This document shows, in pieces, positions 62,242 through 64,000 of a DNA stretch of 64,000 nucleotides; position 1 is the first letter of the stretch; every line of letters starts with the position of its first letter. Made by a program: the position numbers and the translations under genes. Below the pieces are notes generated by a model. It saw nothing but the letters and a program-made list of their open reading frames with translations. It was not told the origin of the DNA and did not search any database. This DNA comes from Mucilaginibacter mallensis. GTDB taxonomy: Bacteria > Bacteroidota > Bacteroidia > Sphingobacteriales > Sphingobacteriaceae. The stretch spans positions 3,162,001 through 3,226,000 of the forward strand of contig NZ_LT629740.1 of the NCBI RefSeq assembly GCF_900105165.1, read 5' to 3'.

Positions 62242-63398
62242 TGATTGTTGTTATTGCTGATGATTTAACGGGGGCTGCTGAACTTGGCGGAATAGGGCTA
62301 AGATATGATCTGACAGTAGAAATAATTACTGCCGTTAACACCGGATCAAAAGCCGATCTGTTGATCATTGCAACTGACACCCGTTCAATGCCCGAAGAGC
62401 AGGCTCTGAAAGAAATGGAAACAGTAACGGAAAAGCTAAAAGAGATTAATCCTGATACTATTTTCAAGAAGGTTGACTCTGTATTACGCGGACATGTGGT
62501 AAGTGAAATCAAAGTGCATTTACAAAAACTTGGGTTGGGGAAAGCATTATTAGTTCCCGCAAATCCTGCCTTTGGCCGAACAATAAGCAACGGCAGATAT
62601 TTTATAAAAGACAAGCCTATTCATTTAACCAGCTTTGCACATGACCCCGAATTTGCAATTACCAGCAGCCGGGTGCAGCATATGCTAAGAGTTGATGAAA
62701 AGGAAATACACCTGCGTGGTATAACCGATCAATTACCTGATTATGGCATCCTGATAGGCGAATGCGGCACAACCGATGACTTGCATTACTGGGCAAGCAA
62801 AGCAGATGAAAATACTTTACTGGCCGGTGGCTCAGGGTTTTTCATTGCCTTACTTGAATCGTTAAAATTGAACGCACAAATTGAAGCAGATGTCAGCGTC
62901 ACTGAACTCACCTACCCTGCATTATTTGTATGTGGCAGCACACATGATGAAAGCCGACAATCGATAAAAAAAATAAAAGAAAACAGCGGGTCGGTAAGTT
63001 ATATGCCATGCGATATTATCAAAGCAGAGAACCCAGTTGACAGCCTTTTTGAAATTTGGGCCGATGAAATAGTTCACTTACTAAATAGCCATAAAAAAGC
63101 TATTATTGCCATTGATGAATACGCTACAAAGGGTATTACAATAACCGCCGCCGATTTACGTAATAAAAAGGCAAAAGTTGTTGCCAGGGTATTCCAGAAA
63201 ATAGCTATAAAAGAACTTTTAGTAGAAGGCGGCTCAACAGGCGCAGCAATTATAAACCGATTAAAATTTAACAGTTTTTCCCCCGTAAAGGAACTTGGAC
63301 CCGGTGTAATAAAAATGAAAGTTGATGCAATTGACGATCTTTTTCTAACATTAAAACCAGGCAGCTATAACTGGCCATCCTTTGTCTGGAATTTCTGA
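62241..63398 (+). CDS. Four-carbon acid sugar kinase (DUF1537 family, DtnK/OtnK-like)
   Basis: 385 residues, cytoplasmic. Family marks are IADDLTGAAELGG at the N terminus, KKVDSVLRGHV, LVPANPAFGRT and, in the C-terminal nucleotide-binding part, LVEGGSTGAAI and ELGPGVIKMK. Characterised members (DtnK, OtnK) phosphorylate D-threonate, erythronate or 3-oxo-tetronate; OiaK on oxo-isoapionate may also belong to this family. No OtnC or RuBisCO-like partner is visible downstream within the window, while PdxA2 stands upstream, so D-threonate or D-erythronate 4-phosphorylation is favoured. Its ATG overlaps the PdxA2 TAA by one base. Confidence 0.88.
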   Translation: MIVVIADDLTGAAELGGIGLRYDLTVEIITAVNTGSKADLLIIATDTRSMPEEQALKEMETVTEKLKEINPDTIFKKVDSVLRGHVVSEIKVHLQKLGLGKALLVPANPAFGRTISNGRYFIKDKPIHLTSFAHDPEFAITSSRVQHMLRVDEKEIHLRGITDQLPDYGILIGECGTTDDLHYWASKADENTLLAGGSGFFIALLESLKLNAQIEADVSVTELTYPALFVCGSTHDESRQSIKKIKENSGSVSYMPCDIIKAENPVDSLFEIWADEIVHLLNSHKKAIIAIDEYATKGITITAADLRNKKAKVVARVFQKIAIKELLVEGGSTGAAIINRLKFNSFSPVKELGPGVIKMKVDAIDDLFLTLKPGSYNWPSFVWNF

Positions 63399-63418
63399 TA
63401 AAACAACGCTTATAAAGA

Positions 63419-64000
63419 ATGAATACAGCACACCTGCATATTCCTGACTATATTATTATTGTTGTTTTTTTATGTATTACCGTTTACTTCGGTTTCAGAT
63501 TTTCAAAGGGACAAAACTCAACTCAAAGCTATTTTGCGGCTAATGGTAAGATCCCCTCATGGGCCATCGGCTTCTCTATATTAGCCACGCTCATCAGCAG
63601 CATAACCTTTCTGGCCTATCCCGGCGAAGGTTATTCATCCAACTGGATATTACTGGTACAGGGTTTAATGGTACCTATTGTACTGTTAACCATGATATGG
63701 TTTATTGTGCCTTTGTATAGAAAGGTTATCGGCTTAAGCACCTACGAATATTTCGAAAAGCGCTTTGGCTCATTTGCCCGGTATTATAGCTCGCTGGGTT
63801 TTGTACTCACCCACTTTTCCAAAATGGGGACAGTTTTTTTCCTGTTATCGCTCGCATTGGCTAATATGACTGGGGTTAATACCCTAATAATTATCTCCGT
63901 AATTGGCGTGGTGATCATTATCCTGGCATTATTAGGCGGTATTGAGGCTGTAATATGGCTGGATGTGATACAAGGATTCATGCTGTTCGGCTGCGGCATT
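63419..64000 (+). CDS. Sodium:solute symporter (SSS family), N-terminal part
   Basis: The ATG at 63419 follows the kinase stop by 20 bases; 194 codons are visible before the right edge. The sequence has at least five hydrophobic segments, the SSS-type opening IPDYIIIVVFLCITVYFGFRFSKG, the motif YFAANGKIPSWAIGFSILATLISSITFLAYPGE, and LSTYEYFEKRFG. These resemble symporters for acidic or N-acetylated sugars in Bacteroidota. Its place at the end of the aldolase-kinase operon suggests it imports the operon's substrate, a sugar acid. It is not closely similar in sequence style to the symporter at 5991-7586. Confidence 0.82.
   Translation, partial: MNTAHLHIPDYIIIVVFLCITVYFGFRFSKGQNSTQSYFAANGKIPSWAIGFSILATLISSITFLAYPGEGYSSNWILLVQGLMVPIVLLTMIWFIVPLYRKVIGLSTYEYFEKRFGSFARYYSSLGFVLTHFSKMGTVFFLLSLALANMTGVNTLIIISVIGVVIIILALLGGIEAVIWLDVIQGFMLFGCGI

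Noticed and set aside
59100..63398. Apionate (oxo-isoapionate) catabolic pathway, since apiose would be released by GH140
   Set aside because: The DUF1537 kinase would fit OiaK, but no RuBisCO-like OiaX or other apionate enzymes are visible, while PdxA2 and the aldolase fit a tetronate route better. It cannot be excluded, because the operon may continue beyond the window.

Overview
The window looks like Bacteroidota DNA, most likely a soil or plant-associated Sphingobacteriaceae member (Mucilaginibacter or Pedobacter type). The reasons are a SusC/SusD pair, densely packed exported glycosidases with start/stop overlaps (TAATG, ATGA), a lipobox-type GH43 protein, and a Bacteroidota-type promoter (TTTG, 20-nt spacer, TACATTTG) upstream of fbp. 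I see no rRNA, tRNA, CRISPR array, insertion sequence or phage gene.

Most of the window (1-57468) is one very large polysaccharide utilisation locus aimed at complex pectin. The enzyme set resembles rhamnogalacturonan II (RG-II) degradation: GH106 and three GH78 rhamnosidases, four GH2 enzymes, a GH140 apiosidase, a GH141-type beta-helix protein, GH95, GH43-type propellers, two PL1 pectate lyases, a SGNH acetylesterase, an alpha/beta-hydrolase esterase, two sialidase-like propellers and a large putative uronidase. This is inferred from recognisable families; no activity is proven.

Layout. (A) 35945 down to 1, minus strand, about 36 kb and co-directional: DUF3826, SusC, SusD, PL1, beta-helix/DUF6298, GH140, GH43, two propeller/esterase genes, GH2, GH78, sialidase-like, STN-esterase, GH141-like, RhaM-like, Gfo/Idh, sodium symporter, GH78, GH2, GH106 (cut by the window edge). 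(B) 36363-37262, plus: an AraC-type regulator. (C) 52774 down to 37269, minus: putative uronidase, GH95, GH2-malectin, GH78, GH43-like, GH2. (D) 55553 down to 52967, minus: zinc alcohol dehydrogenase and an (alpha/alpha)6-type glycosidase. (E) 55813-57468, plus: second PL1, ending at a bidirectional terminator shared with fbp (57543-58592, minus).

(F) 59100 to the right edge, plus: a tight operon of iron alcohol dehydrogenase, DapA-family aldolase, PdxA2-type dehydrogenase, DUF1537 four-carbon-acid kinase and a sodium symporter. Read as a pathway, it could convert a C7 3-deoxy-2-keto diacid to pyruvate plus a tetruronate, then D-threonate, then D-threonate 4-phosphate, then DHAP and CO2. The RG-II sugar Dha (3-deoxy-D-lyxo-heptulosaric acid) has the stereochemistry that would give D-threonate. 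This proposed Dha catabolic route is the most interesting hypothesis in the window. The neighbouring fbp would suit gluconeogenic growth on such C3 products.
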